Of a stretch of 32,225 bases of DNA, positions 1-8,091 are shown in pieces. The DNA is from Myxococcales bacterium 68-20 (GTDB taxonomy: Bacteria > Myxococcota_A > Polyangia > Polyangiales > Polyangiaceae), in assembly GCA_001899635.1 (NCBI GenBank), contig MKVQ01000047.1, positions 1-32,225 on the forward strand, given 5' to 3'. Each line of letters opens with the position of its first letter. The stretch's first letter is position 1. The position numbers and the translations under genes were made by a program. Under the pieces are notes generated by a model. It had not been told where the DNA came from, did not search any database, and saw only the letters and a program-made list of their open reading frames with translations.

Positions 1-90
1 CCTGTCGTGTGTAGCTCTGCGCAGCTTCCCGCCGCGTAACCTACGACCTCGCGACTTGAGCCGGTCACTTCATGTAACTAGTCTCGGCGC

Positions 91-774
91 GTGAAGCTCG
101 TCGCCCTGTCCGTCGCATCGATCGCGCTCGTTGCCTGCCGCAGCTCCGAGCCTGCGCCTCCGCCGACGAGAACCGTCGACGTCGTGAAGACCGACACGGC
201 GTCCACGATCGCGCACGAGGCTCCGAGCGTGGACGCCGAGGCGAGCACGAGTGCGAGCACGCGCCCGACCGCGGAGCCGCCGCCGTCCGGCACCTATGCC
301 GTCTCGATCAGCGATCGCTCGAACACGTGCCCCGCGATCGACGCGGGCGCGTGGGAGAGTCAGCCGCTCTGGGTCCTGGTCCAGCCCGCGAAGGACGGCG
401 CGTGGAAGGCGAACCTGCCGGTGAACACCGGCGTCGGCTCGCCCGGGCTCGACCGACATGATCTGCTCCTCGACGTCGGGCGCGTCGAGCGTTCCGCGCT
501 CAGGCCCGATCGCACGTGTGCGTACGAGATCGCGCGCGAGATGCAGGTCCTCGAGGTGAGCCCCTCGAAGATCGTCGTCCGCGTGCGCTCGGAGTACTCC
601 GATGCGGTCCGCTGCACGCTCCCCCGGCGACCGGTCTCGTGCAATCGCGACGCCGTCGTCACCTACACGCTGGCGAAGCCGTTCTGCGCATCACGATGCA
701 TCGCGCAGATGACGCTGGCCCGCGACGGCGGCGTCGATGCCACCTGCCACTGCCCCGATGCGGGCGCCCCCTGA
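91..774 (+). CDS. Putative lipoprotein, function unknown
   Basis: A 227-aa protein starting at GTG. The N-terminus is a lipoprotein signal: K2, a short hydrophobic stretch and a lipobox ending L-V-A-C with Cys16 as the lipidated residue. A Pro/Ser/Thr-rich linker follows to about residue 70. The remainder is a compact domain with paired Cys residues, including a C-terminal C-x3-C and C-x-C cluster that suggests disulfides in the periplasm or at the surface. I do not recognise the family. The signal and the G/C-ending codons support expression, and the next gene lies 66 bp downstream on the same strand. No function can be assigned. Confidence 0.75.
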   Translation: MKLVALSVASIALVACRSSEPAPPPTRTVDVVKTDTASTIAHEAPSVDAEASTSASTRPTAEPPPSGTYAVSISDRSNTCPAIDAGAWESQPLWVLVQPAKDGAWKANLPVNTGVGSPGLDRHDLLLDVGRVERSALRPDRTCAYEIAREMQVLEVSPSKIVVRVRSEYSDAVRCTLPRRPVSCNRDAVVTYTLAKPFCASRCIAQMTLARDGGVDATCHCPDAGAP

Positions 775-840
775 GGACGTCGGGCTCGGCTGTTCGCGCC
801 ACTCGTTCACGCGCGCGCTCTCGTCTACCATCACGAGTCC

Positions 841-1731
841 ATGAAGCTCTCGACCCCGCTCGCTCGAAGGCTCGGCCTCAAGTACCCATTCGTCTCCGCG
901 CCGATGTTCATCATCTCGAACAAGGAGATGATCGTCGCCGCCGCCGAGGCCGGCATCCTCGGGTGCATGCCGTCGCTCAACGCCCGCACCGCCGAGAAGC
1001 TGCGCGAGGACCTCGCGTGGATCCGCCAGCGGACCGACAAGGCGTTCGGGATCAACATCACGATCGGCCTCACATCGCCGGAGCGCGTCGAAGCCGACAT
1101 GGCGCTCTGCATCGAGTTCGGCGTCCCGGTGATCCTCACGAGCTACGGCAATCCCACCGCGCTCGTGAAGCAGGCACACGAGCACAAGCGCCTCGTGTTC
1201 CACGACGTCATCAGCCTCGCTCACGGGAAGAAGGCGGTCGCCGCCGGCGTCGACGGGATCATCGCCGTCTCCGCGGGCGCGGGCGGTCACGCAGGGCGGA
1301 TCTCTCCGTACGTCCTCGTGCCGTGGTTGAAGGAGGAGCTGAAGGTCCCGATCCTCGCCGCAGGTTGCATCAGCGACGGACGTCAGGTCGTCGCGAGCCT
1401 CAGCCTCGGCGCAGAGCTCTGTTACATCGGCACGCGCTTCATCGCCTCGGCCGAGTGCGGTGCCGTCCCGGCGTACAAGGAGAGCGTGGTGAACGCGTCG
1501 CCCGAGGACATCGTCTACACGGACGCGGTCTCCGGCATCCACGCCAACTTCATCAAGCACACGGTGCCGGAGGGCTTCACGGCCGATCGCAGCCCCGACG
1601 GAGCGAAGCGCTGGAAGGACATCTGGAGCGCCGGCCAGGGCGTCGGCCTCATCCACGAGGTGAAGCCGATGGGCGCGATCGTCGAGGACCTCGCCCGCGA
1701 GGCCCACGACACGCTCGCCGCGTTCGGCTGA
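841..1731 (+). CDS. Nitronate monooxygenase (2-nitropropane dioxygenase family)
   Basis: A 296-aa flavoprotein of the nitronate monooxygenase / NPD family, which oxidises nitronates using FMN and oxygen. The N-terminal 'P-x-V-S-A-P-M' segment (residues 16-22) opens the TIM barrel. The signature G-A-G-G-H-A-G at 146-152 carries His150, the catalytic base in characterised members. Phosphate-binding loops follow at A-G-C-I-S-D-G (174-180) and G-T-R-F (197-200). Length and motif order are normal for the family, so the gene looks intact and cytoplasmic. Some relatives act on other substrates, such as enoyl-ACP in FabK, so the exact substrate is not established. ATG start; no clear operon partner. 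Confidence 0.9.
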   Translation: MKLSTPLARRLGLKYPFVSAPMFIISNKEMIVAAAEAGILGCMPSLNARTAEKLREDLAWIRQRTDKAFGINITIGLTSPERVEADMALCIEFGVPVILTSYGNPTALVKQAHEHKRLVFHDVISLAHGKKAVAAGVDGIIAVSAGAGGHAGRISPYVLVPWLKEELKVPILAAGCISDGRQVVASLSLGAELCYIGTRFIASAECGAVPAYKESVVNASPEDIVYTDAVSGIHANFIKHTVPEGFTADRSPDGAKRWKDIWSAGQGVGLIHEVKPMGAIVEDLAREAHDTLAAFG

Positions 1732-1851
1732 ACGAAGCGTCGCGATCTCGCGCGCTGCGAGCGCGATGATTCTTCGTGATGCCGCGGAGTTCGGCGCGCG
1801 CCGGCTTCTCGCGGCTGCGCTCGCGGACTTCCGTGGTAGCGTCCGGCGCCC

Positions 1852-2670
1852 ATGGAGAGGCAGCTCTATCTCCGGATCGCCGCGCTCGCGGCGATCGCAA
1901 CATCCCTCGCCCTCACCGGTGGCGCAGAGGCCGCGCCGAAGAAGGTGACGGCGACGACGAAGTCGAAGCTTCAGCGCGCACCGAAGCCGAGCGGCCCGCT
2001 CCCTTGGTGCGCCGAGGAGCTCGAAACGCTTCCGAACGGTCTCTGTCACATCGACGGCGGTCAGAAGGACGGACGGCGCACGCTCGTCGTCTTCCTCCAC
2101 GGCGCGATCGCGAAGGACGTCGACTGGCAGTGGCTGCAAGCGCGCGCGCTCGCGCGTCAGGCGAAGCAGAGCAAGTTCGAGGCGGTGTTCGCGCGCGCTC
2201 CGCTGGGCCCGAACGGCTACGTGTGGCCGGGCACCGCCGCAGCCCAGGACGCGTCGGAGCAGGACCTGATCGACGGCTGGAACGAGGCGCGCGCATTCCT
2301 CGAGAAGCGGAACGGAAAGCCTTACGACGAGGTCTTCCTCATGGGCTTCTCGAGCGGCGCCTACTTCGTGAGCTCGCTCGCGCTGCGCGGCCGGGCGAAG
2401 TTCGACGGCTACGCGACCTTTGCGGGCGGCGGCGGTGGATGGCGTTCACCGGTCGACGTCGCGGTGAAGGCGCCGGTCTACGTCGGCGTCTGCGCCGATG
2501 ATCGGCAGACCGCGAGCCACTCGCGCGCGTTCGGCGGAACCCTCGCCGCGCGCGGCTGGCCGAACCGCGTCGACGAGCAGAAGGTCGGCCACATGTTCTC
2601 GGACATCCACGTCTCCCACGCGCTCACGTACCTCCGGAACGCGCGCAAGCCCTCCCGCACGCAGGACTAG
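1852..2670 (+). CDS. Secreted alpha/beta hydrolase
   Basis: A 272-aa protein with an N-terminal signal peptide (basic start, hydrophobic core about residues 8-22, A-x-A near 25-28). The mature part is an alpha/beta hydrolase. The F-L-H-G oxyanion strand is at 81-84, the nucleophile elbow G-F-S-S-G at 165-169 (Ser167), the acid is probably Asp216 or Asp217, and the catalytic histidine is in V-G-H-M (His247). The fold resembles the PHB-depolymerase/carboxylesterase branch. The substrate cannot be read from sequence; an exported esterase or peptidase role is the likely range. It is convergent with folB, whose stop lies 57 bp downstream. Confidence 0.8.
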   Translation: MERQLYLRIAALAAIATSLALTGGAEAAPKKVTATTKSKLQRAPKPSGPLPWCAEELETLPNGLCHIDGGQKDGRRTLVVFLHGAIAKDVDWQWLQARALARQAKQSKFEAVFARAPLGPNGYVWPGTAAAQDASEQDLIDGWNEARAFLEKRNGKPYDEVFLMGFSSGAYFVSSLALRGRAKFDGYATFAGGGGGWRSPVDVAVKAPVYVGVCADDRQTASHSRAFGGTLAARGWPNRVDEQKVGHMFSDIHVSHALTYLRNARKPSRTQD

Positions 2671-2727
2671 ACTAGGTCCCGTCCCGCGCCGGGAGGCTGT
2701 GGCCCGGATACGTGGAGTCGTCGAAGC

Positions 2728-3096
2728 TCAGTCGCGCGACGCGACGAGCTCGACGACGGCGCGATCGACGCTGTGCGAGGTCGGTACGCGGAGCTTGGTC
2801 GCGCCCACCCGCACGCGGAGCGCCGGGGTCGTCTCGAGGAGACGATCGACGAGCCGCTGCGCGTAGGTCTCGAGCAAGTGATAGGGCTCGGCGAGCCCTT
2901 CCTTCACGACGAGGTCGGCGATGACGCCGTAATCGACGGCGTCGCGCCGGAGGTCACGGCGCGGAAGCGCGGCGACGGGAAGCGTGAGCTCGACGTCGAC
3001 GAGGATCTCTTGCGGGATCGACCGCTCCGAACGCGAGGCCCCCATGTTGGTTCGGAAGCGGATCGAGTGGAGCCGGATCGTGTACTCGGTGACCAT
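2728..3096 (-). CDS. folB: Dihydroneopterin aldolase
   Basis: A 122-aa protein matching the FolB family in length and pattern. FolB converts 7,8-dihydroneopterin to 6-hydroxymethyl-7,8-dihydropterin plus glycolaldehyde in folate synthesis. Visible landmarks are the early S-E-R-x-I-P-Q-E segment (residues 23-30), the V-D-Y-G motif at mid-protein, the L-L-E-T-Y-A motif carrying the pterin-binding glutamate, and a C-terminal Lys before a Pro (T-K-L-R-V-P). It stands alone, without folK or folP beside it. ATG start at 3096. Epimerase activity shared by some homologues cannot be excluded. Confidence 0.88.
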   Translation of the reverse strand: MVTEYTIRLHSIRFRTNMGASRSERSIPQEILVDVELTLPVAALPRRDLRRDAVDYGVIADLVVKEGLAEPYHLLETYAQRLVDRLLETTPALRVRVGATKLRVPTSHSVDRAVVELVASRD

Positions 3097-3233
3097 GCAT
3101 CATTTCTTCGGGCGGGGCGCGCCAGGGGTCGGCGGCGCGTGACGATTCGACCACCGCTGCTCACCACGTCGGCCGCGCGGACACGGTGCCGGCAGGGCTC
3201 ACGGGGAACGAGCATGATGGCGGCGGGATGTTC

Positions 3234-3578
3234 TCACGAAGCGGGCTCCATGGGCCACGGCTCTCGCACGATCTCGTATCGCTCGTGATCGAATCGGGAG
3301 ACGCCGAGGTGAGCACCGCCCTCCCCGAGCACGTAGCCACATCGTTCCCCGACGCGGGAGAGGGCCATCGCCATTCTCGAGCTCGGCGCGGCGCTCGACC
3401 GAGCGCGCGTCGACACTCCCCGCGCTCCATTGCGAACGCGGTCGAGCACGCCCTCCGGTTCAGACGACATCGCGTCCCAGCCACGAGGGCAGCCGGCGCT
3501 CGAGGTCATCCGTATGGCTCGAGGGTTGGCGCTGGAGAAGCCCAGGCAACCCCGAGAAGTCGCGTTATTCCTTAACAT
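3234..3578 (-). CDS. Doubtful small ORF in a poorly coding stretch
   Basis: An open frame of 114 codons whose ATG (3578) lies in an AT-rich island. The last 40 or so codons favour G/C at third positions and read like protein (…RFDHERYEIVREPWPMEPAS), but the first half does not, and other frames of the same strand stay open as well. I recognise no family. It may be a genuine small gene, the tail of a decayed gene, or a chance frame. It is listed because the surrounding stretch, roughly 3100-3890, otherwise holds no convincing gene. Confidence 0.22.
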   Translation of the reverse strand: MLRNNATSRGCLGFSSANPRAIRMTSSAGCPRGWDAMSSEPEGVLDRVRNGARGVSTRARSSAAPSSRMAMALSRVGERCGYVLGEGGAHLGVSRFDHERYEIVREPWPMEPAS

Positions 3579-3605
3579 TTACGCATATTTACAAACCCAC
3601 TCAAC
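3565..3605. other. AT-rich island with 10-bp-phased direct repeats
   Basis: About 40 bp strongly richer in A/T than anything around it. It contains two copies of ATTTAC, at 3577-3582 and 3587-3592, one helical turn apart. Such phasing is common in activator or response-regulator sites and at promoters. No regulator is identified, and the target could be the minus-strand ORF or the sigma-factor operon. Confidence 0.35.
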
Positions 3606-3616
3606 AGACCAAGTGC

Positions 3617-3657
3617 CCCAAGACGCTCCGACAATCTTGGGCTGAGCTATTTTTTTT
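3617..3657 (+). terminator. Terminator-like hairpin with T-tract
   Basis: CCCAAGA (3617-3623) and TCTTGGG (3635-3641) form a 7-bp stem with an 11-nt loop. A run of eight T (3650-3657) follows after an 8-nt gap. The gap is longer than ideal for an intrinsic terminator, and no clear plus-strand gene ends just upstream, so it may mark the end of an unrecognised or lost transcript. Confidence 0.4.
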
Positions 3658-3892
3658 CTTCGGCCGTGACCCCTTCTTCGGAGCCCGAACGACATGACAG
3701 GGAAGGATGGCCCTCTCCCTCGAAGGTTGCGGGCTGTCGAACGCGGAAAATCGCGTGGCGAACGAGGAGAAGGACGTGCTTCAAGTCGCACCTCTGCCGA
3801 TGGCAACGCCGTCCCGTGCAGCCCGAGAGGCTCCGCGGTCCGGTGTTCGTCTCGCCACGGAGCGATGGGCCGGACTCTGCTACGCAGGGGAC

Positions 3893-4546
3893 GTGTCTTC
3901 TGAAGACGCCAATGCCATCGATCCGTTGAGCTCACTCGCGGCGAACGCTCGCGATGGCGATGCCTTCGCCGTCCGCCGCCTGCTCGACGCCGTCGCGCCA
4001 CCGATGCTCAACGTCGTTCGCGCCGTCCTCGGCGGCGGCGACCGCGATGCCGAAGATGTCCTCCAAGAGGCACTCGTCGGCGTCATTCAGGGTCTCGCTT
4101 CGTTCCGTGGCGAGTCCTCCTTCCTCCACTTCGCACGCTCCATCGCCCTCCGCCGCTCTCTCGATCAGCGCCGCAAGCGCGCTCGTCGCGGCCCGGAGGT
4201 CGCCCTCCACGCCGAAGCATCACACGACGACGACGAATCACGCCCGCAGGGGCTCGAGGATGCCCTCCGCTCGGAGAACCGATCTCCGGCGGCGAGCGCC
4301 CTCGCCGCTCAACGGCGCGAGGCCTTCCGATCCCTGCTCGCCGAGCTCCGACCGGAGCAAGCCGAGGCCTTCGCGCAGCGTGTCCTTTTTGGCTATTCGA
4401 TGCAGGAAATCGCGCTCCAGACCGGAGCGCCGCTCGATACGGTGAAGAGCCGCCTCCGCCTCGCGAAGGCCGCCCTCCGTTCGCGCATCCAGGATGACCC
4501 TACTCTTGTCGAGCTCTCGGAGACGGACGATGACGACACCCCGTGA
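3893..4546 (+). CDS. ECF-type RNA polymerase sigma factor
   Basis: Region 2 is visible as E-D-V-L-Q-E-A followed by a Phe/Arg-rich helix and the R-R-K-R-A-R-R stretch (about residues 25-95). Region 4 is R-P-E-Q-A-E-A-F … G-Y-S-M-Q-E-I-A … D-T-V-K-S-R-L-R-L-A-K (about 150-200), the usual -35-binding helix-turn-helix. I place the start at the in-frame GTG at 3893 (217 aa). The frame is open further upstream to an ATG at 3707, but that extension has mixed third positions and no sigma homology. The protein ends in an acidic D-D-D-D-T-P tail. The downstream TPR gene starts inside its 3' end, so the two are translationally linked. Confidence 0.85.
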   Translation: MSSEDANAIDPLSSLAANARDGDAFAVRRLLDAVAPPMLNVVRAVLGGGDRDAEDVLQEALVGVIQGLASFRGESSFLHFARSIALRRSLDQRRKRARRGPEVALHAEASHDDDESRPQGLEDALRSENRSPAASALAAQRREAFRSLLAELRPEQAEAFAQRVLFGYSMQEIALQTGAPLDTVKSRLRLAKAALRSRIQDDPTLVELSETDDDDTP

Positions 4547-5462
4547 CCCGCTCGCCGATGCGCTTCGTGAAGCGCTCGCGTCCGAGCGCCTCTCACCCGG
4601 TGCTCGTGCCCACGACGACGCGCTGATCGCCCGTGCGATCGCCCGCGCGACGACGACGCTCGCTGCGGCGAGTCCCTCCGCCGATGCTTCGTCGAAGGTC
4701 GCAACGGCGTCCGTCGCCGAGGCATCGAAGTCGGCGAGCGCGAGCCAGTCCGTACGCGTCCTCGCCCTCACGGCCCGTCCTTCCTCGCGGGTCTTCCGTG
4801 TCGTGCTTCCGCTCGCCGCGGCGTTCGCAGCGTCGCTCGCCATGGCAGCGGTCTACGTGTCGTCCGAGAGCCCGGAGATCCCGGAAGCTCCGGTCGAGAC
4901 GTCGGTGCCCGAGGTTACGAACCCGGAGCCCCTCGCGACCACCACCACGAATTCGCCTGTGGAGACCAACGCGGATCCGAGCATCTCGGTCCACGACCTC
5001 CCCAGTGCCAAGACCTTGGCCGCCGTCACGTCGGATACTGTTTCGTTCTCCCCTCCCCCCCCTGCGGACAGTCCCGTGACGGCGGCTGAGCTATTTCGCG
5101 ACGCGAACGCGGAGCGTCGAGCCGGCCACATCGAGAAGGCCTCCGACCTCTATACGGCGCTGCAGAAGCGCTTCCCCGACGCGCCCGAGACGCAGGCCTC
5201 GCGCGTCAGCCTCGGCCGATTGCTCCTCGATCGGCAGGGCAACGCTGCGGGCGCCCTCGCGCAGTTCGACGCCTACCTCGCTGGAGCCCCCGCCGACGGC
5301 GGGACGCTCGCCGAGGAGGCTCGCGTCGGTCGCGCGCTCGCCTTGGAGAAGCTCGGCCGTAAGGCCGACGAACGCCGCGCATGGGAAGAGCTCATCGCGC
5401 GGCACCCGCAGAGCTTCCATAACGCGCGCGCCAGCGAGCGGCTCGAGGTCCTGGATCGATAG
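4530..5462 (+). CDS. Membrane-anchored TPR protein partnered with the ECF sigma factor
   Basis: A 310-aa protein. Its ATG at 4530 lies 17 nt inside the sigma gene, which indicates co-translation. Layout: a cytoplasmic N-terminus of about 85 residues rich in Ala and Ser, one membrane helix at about 88-110, an acidic/Pro/Thr linker, then TPR-like helices from about 185 to the end (A-E-L-F-R-D-A-N-A-E-R-R-A-G-H … D-L-Y-T-A-L-Q-K-R-F-P, then repeats of the same form). The tail resembles BamD/YbgF-type TPR domains. Position and topology suggest it controls the sigma factor across the membrane. It lacks the H-x3-C-x2-C motif of zinc-containing anti-sigma factors, so that role is inference. Confidence 0.75.
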   Translation: MTTPRDPLADALREALASERLSPGARAHDDALIARAIARATTTLAAASPSADASSKVATASVAEASKSASASQSVRVLALTARPSSRVFRVVLPLAAAFAASLAMAAVYVSSESPEIPEAPVETSVPEVTNPEPLATTTTNSPVETNADPSISVHDLPSAKTLAAVTSDTVSFSPPPPADSPVTAAELFRDANAERRAGHIEKASDLYTALQKRFPDAPETQASRVSLGRLLLDRQGNAAGALAQFDAYLAGAPADGGTLAEEARVGRALALEKLGRKADERRAWEELIARHPQSFHNARASERLEVLDR

Positions 5463-5555
5463 CTACCGATAGTGACGGTTTTTCCACGCGGGCGCTGGTT
5501 GCGCTCCGCTTGTGAAACGGTGGCTCAGGCACGATAGTGGCTGAGGAGGCCACTG

Positions 5556-6734
5556 GTGAGACCACGCGACGGAGGACGGTCCGCGCTGCGGAGGCCGCGG
5601 GTCTTCGCGGCGATCCTCCTTTCCGTCGTCGCCGGGGTCACGTTTTCCACCGAGCGAGCCGCCGCGCGAGAGACGACGGCAACGCGCTTCGCCGTGGCCG
5701 AAAGCACGAAGCGCCGATTGGTCTCGGTGAAGATTGCCGGCGACACCACCTCGGTCGCCGCGGTCCTCGATGTCCTCCGCGAACGCACCGGCGGCACGGA
5801 GACGGACACCGAGCTCGAGGTCGTGCCAACGATCGACCGCGCGAGCATCGTCACTCCCGGTCCGTCGAACGAGCGGCAGCTCGCACGGATCTGGATCGAC
5901 CTCAGGGAGCCGCGGGGCCGCGCGAACGAGCGCATGCCCGTGACGCTCTACGTGGTCGACGGCCCGTGGGAGCGAGTCCTCGTGCGTCCGGTGACGCGGG
6001 AAGCGAATCCCGAGGTCACTTGGGAGGAGATCGGTCACATCGTCGAGCTCGCGCTCGGCGCTCTGCGCGCCGGGGAGAGCATCGGTGTCGGCCGCGCCGT
6101 CGCGCGCGAGCAGCTATTGCCGACTCCGGAGCCGCCGCCCCCGCCCCCTCGAGCGCGCGAGGCCCCCCCTCGCGCGCCACCGCCTCCAAATCCGTGGCGA
6201 CCGCACGTCCGCGCCGGTGCCTTCTACTCCGTCTCCACGTACGGCCCGGGGCTCGAGCTCGCGAGCGGGCCTGGCGCAGTCCTGCAGCTCCACTCCAACT
6301 CCGGCCGGCTCGACTTCGGCGCCACGCTTACGGCCGAGTATCGCTTACCATCGACAGTGGAGCGTGGCGCCGCCGTCGTAACGTTCGAAGGCGGAGCGTT
6401 CCACGTGATGGCGAGCAGCGCCTACTCGTTCAACAAGCGCCATCAGCTCTCGCTCGGGCTCGGCGGAGGCGCCGAGCTCGTCAACGTGACCGGAGCAAGC
6501 ACTCAGCTCGAGAGCCTGCGCTTCGTCGACGGTGACATCGACTTCATCCCCGCTGCGCGTATCATCACTCGATACAGCCACGCGGTGTCGACGTTTCGCC
6601 TTTTTGCGGGTGCGGGCGTGGACCTCACCTTCCGGAACCTGCGCTACCTCCTCTCCCGAGGTGACGACTCGGTCATCCTCTTCGAGCCGTGGGTCGCGCG
6701 CCCGTTTCTGCTGCTGGGGATCGAGACGAACTGA
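5556..6734 (+). CDS. Secreted barrel-like protein, third gene of the sigma operon
   Basis: A 392-aa protein starting at GTG 5556, with a good ribosome site (GAGGAGG, 5543-5549). A signal peptide occupies about residues 12-37, ending A-A-A-R. Residues 38-185 form an unrecognised domain. A Pro-rich hinge (P-E-P-P-P-P-P-P …) spans about 189-215. The C-terminal 180 residues alternate polar and hydrophobic positions with many Gly and aromatic residues and end in F-L-L-L-G-I-E-T-N, as expected of an outer-membrane beta-barrel. It follows the TPR gene by 93 bp and probably belongs to the same operon. No enzyme motif is seen. Confidence 0.65.
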   Translation: MRPRDGGRSALRRPRVFAAILLSVVAGVTFSTERAAARETTATRFAVAESTKRRLVSVKIAGDTTSVAAVLDVLRERTGGTETDTELEVVPTIDRASIVTPGPSNERQLARIWIDLREPRGRANERMPVTLYVVDGPWERVLVRPVTREANPEVTWEEIGHIVELALGALRAGESIGVGRAVAREQLLPTPEPPPPPPRAREAPPRAPPPPNPWRPHVRAGAFYSVSTYGPGLELASGPGAVLQLHSNSGRLDFGATLTAEYRLPSTVERGAAVVTFEGGAFHVMASSAYSFNKRHQLSLGLGGGAELVNVTGASTQLESLRFVDGDIDFIPAARIITRYSHAVSTFRLFAGAGVDLTFRNLRYLLSRGDDSVILFEPWVARPFLLLGIETN

Positions 6735-7177
6735 GACGGACCTCACGCCGCGCTCCTTTCTTGCGCGGTGCGTGACCCGGAATCTTCGGAGCGACGACAA
6801 AGAAGCAGTGCGGTGTCCACTGCCCGCACGCAGCCACAGATGCGTCTTCGGCTGATCGCGACCCCCGACTACGCCCGTGATCGCTTGCAGTGCGCCTCCG
6901 ATTCGATCACGGCCTTCCTCACGCGGGGCGCGAGACCGTCGTGTAGCAATCGAACGGCTCGCGGGGCGACGCGCCGAGATCACGGCCCCGCGCTTACGTT
7001 GTCGACGCTAGTGAGAGCGCCCGCGCGACCGCCAGTCTTGGCCAAGCGCAAGTCGATCACAATCCCTGACCCCGATCACATTTTGTCGACGACAGAACAA
7101 TGACGGCGCGGCGACGAGCTCTCCTCCGAGCGCACGCCTTGAGTATGAAACCACCTTCGCTAGCTGGCTCACTCTCC
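6735..7177. other. 443-bp intergenic stretch with possible control elements
   Basis: No convincing gene. Near the right end, just before the Cys-rich lipoprotein gene, are a 10-bp palindrome CTTGGCCAAG (7037-7046) and two direct copies of CGATCACA (7054-7061 and 7073-7080) 19 bp apart, close to two helical turns. They could be operator half-sites. No matching promoter hexamers were found with good spacing. Confidence 0.25.
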
Positions 7178-7909
7178 ATGAAGCTATCGCTCGGCACAGC
7201 CCTCGTCGGCGTCGCCGTAGCGGCGTGCAGGTCGGATCAGGTGCTCGCCTGGCAGGACATGCCAGACGCTGAGCCGCCGAACACGAGCCGCGACGTCGAA
7301 GTGGCCCAGGACGCATCGGCGGCGACGTGCGGGAACGGCGAAGTCGAGGCGGGCGAGGATTGCGACGACGGCAACGTCGTGGACGGCGACGGCTGCAGCG
7401 CGATTTGCGAGCTCGAAGCGCTTGCGAGCGGGTGCCCCGGGACCCCCTTTCCGCTCAAGGGCACCGACGAATCGAGGACGGGCAGCGTCACAGGCGATAC
7501 CTCGGCGGCGAAGCACACGCTGGAGAGCAAGACGTGCGGCGGCAGCAACGGCAAGGACGTCGTGTACGCGCTCGAGTCCGATGTTGCCGGTCGCGCGGAC
7601 GTCCGCCTCTCAGCCGAGTGGGCGGCGATCCTGTCCGTTCGCAAGGCGTGCGACGACTCCGCCAGCGAGACGAGCTGCAAGGCCGTCCCGGCGACCGGCG
7701 GGCAAGCCGAGCTCGCGGTCCCGCTCGCAGCGAAGGGGCGCCTCTTCCTGATCGTCGACGGCGTCGCCGGACAGAGCGGCAAGTTCGACCTCGACGTGAC
7801 CGTTTCGCCCTCCCCCTGCGGCGACGGCGTCGCCGTTCATCCGGAGGAGTGCGATGACGGCAACACAGTGGACGGCGACGGATGCTCGGCGAGCTGCATG
7901 CTCGAGTGA
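7178..7909 (+). CDS. Cys-rich repeat lipoprotein (DUF4215-type repeats)
   Basis: I place the start at ATG 7178 (243 aa) because it gives a clean lipoprotein signal: K2, a hydrophobic core and V-A-A-C with Cys17. Two copies of the roughly 30-residue repeat C-G-[ND]-G-x8[16 protein letters not shown] are present, at residues 51-80 and at the very C-terminus (214-243). These are the DUF4215 / 'myxococcus cysteine-rich' repeats of surface proteins. Between them lies a beta-rich domain of about 130 residues resembling a pre-peptidase C-terminal-like sandwich. The protein is probably anchored in the outer membrane; its ligand is unknown. An in-frame ATG at 7100 would add residues that spoil the signal. 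Confidence 0.75.
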   Translation: MKLSLGTALVGVAVAACRSDQVLAWQDMPDAEPPNTSRDVEVAQDASAATCGNGEVEAGEDCDDGNVVDGDGCSAICELEALASGCPGTPFPLKGTDESRTGSVTGDTSAAKHTLESKTCGGSNGKDVVYALESDVAGRADVRLSAEWAAILSVRKACDDSASETSCKAVPATGGQAELAVPLAAKGRLFLIVDGVAGQSGKFDLDVTVSPSPCGDGVAVHPEECDDGNTVDGDGCSASCMLE

Positions 7910-8091
7910 GGTCCCCCCGGCACGCCGGCATCCGTCCCGGCATCGGCGTAGCCAGCGACCGCGCGCTCCGAGGCCCCTCGACGATGGGTGTCCCGACGCT
8001 CGCCGCGACGATCGGGCCCGATCGCGAATATGGCTGAGCTGCTCGAACGAGAATCGATCGCGTCGTGACCCATTTTTCTCGTCGGAGCGAC

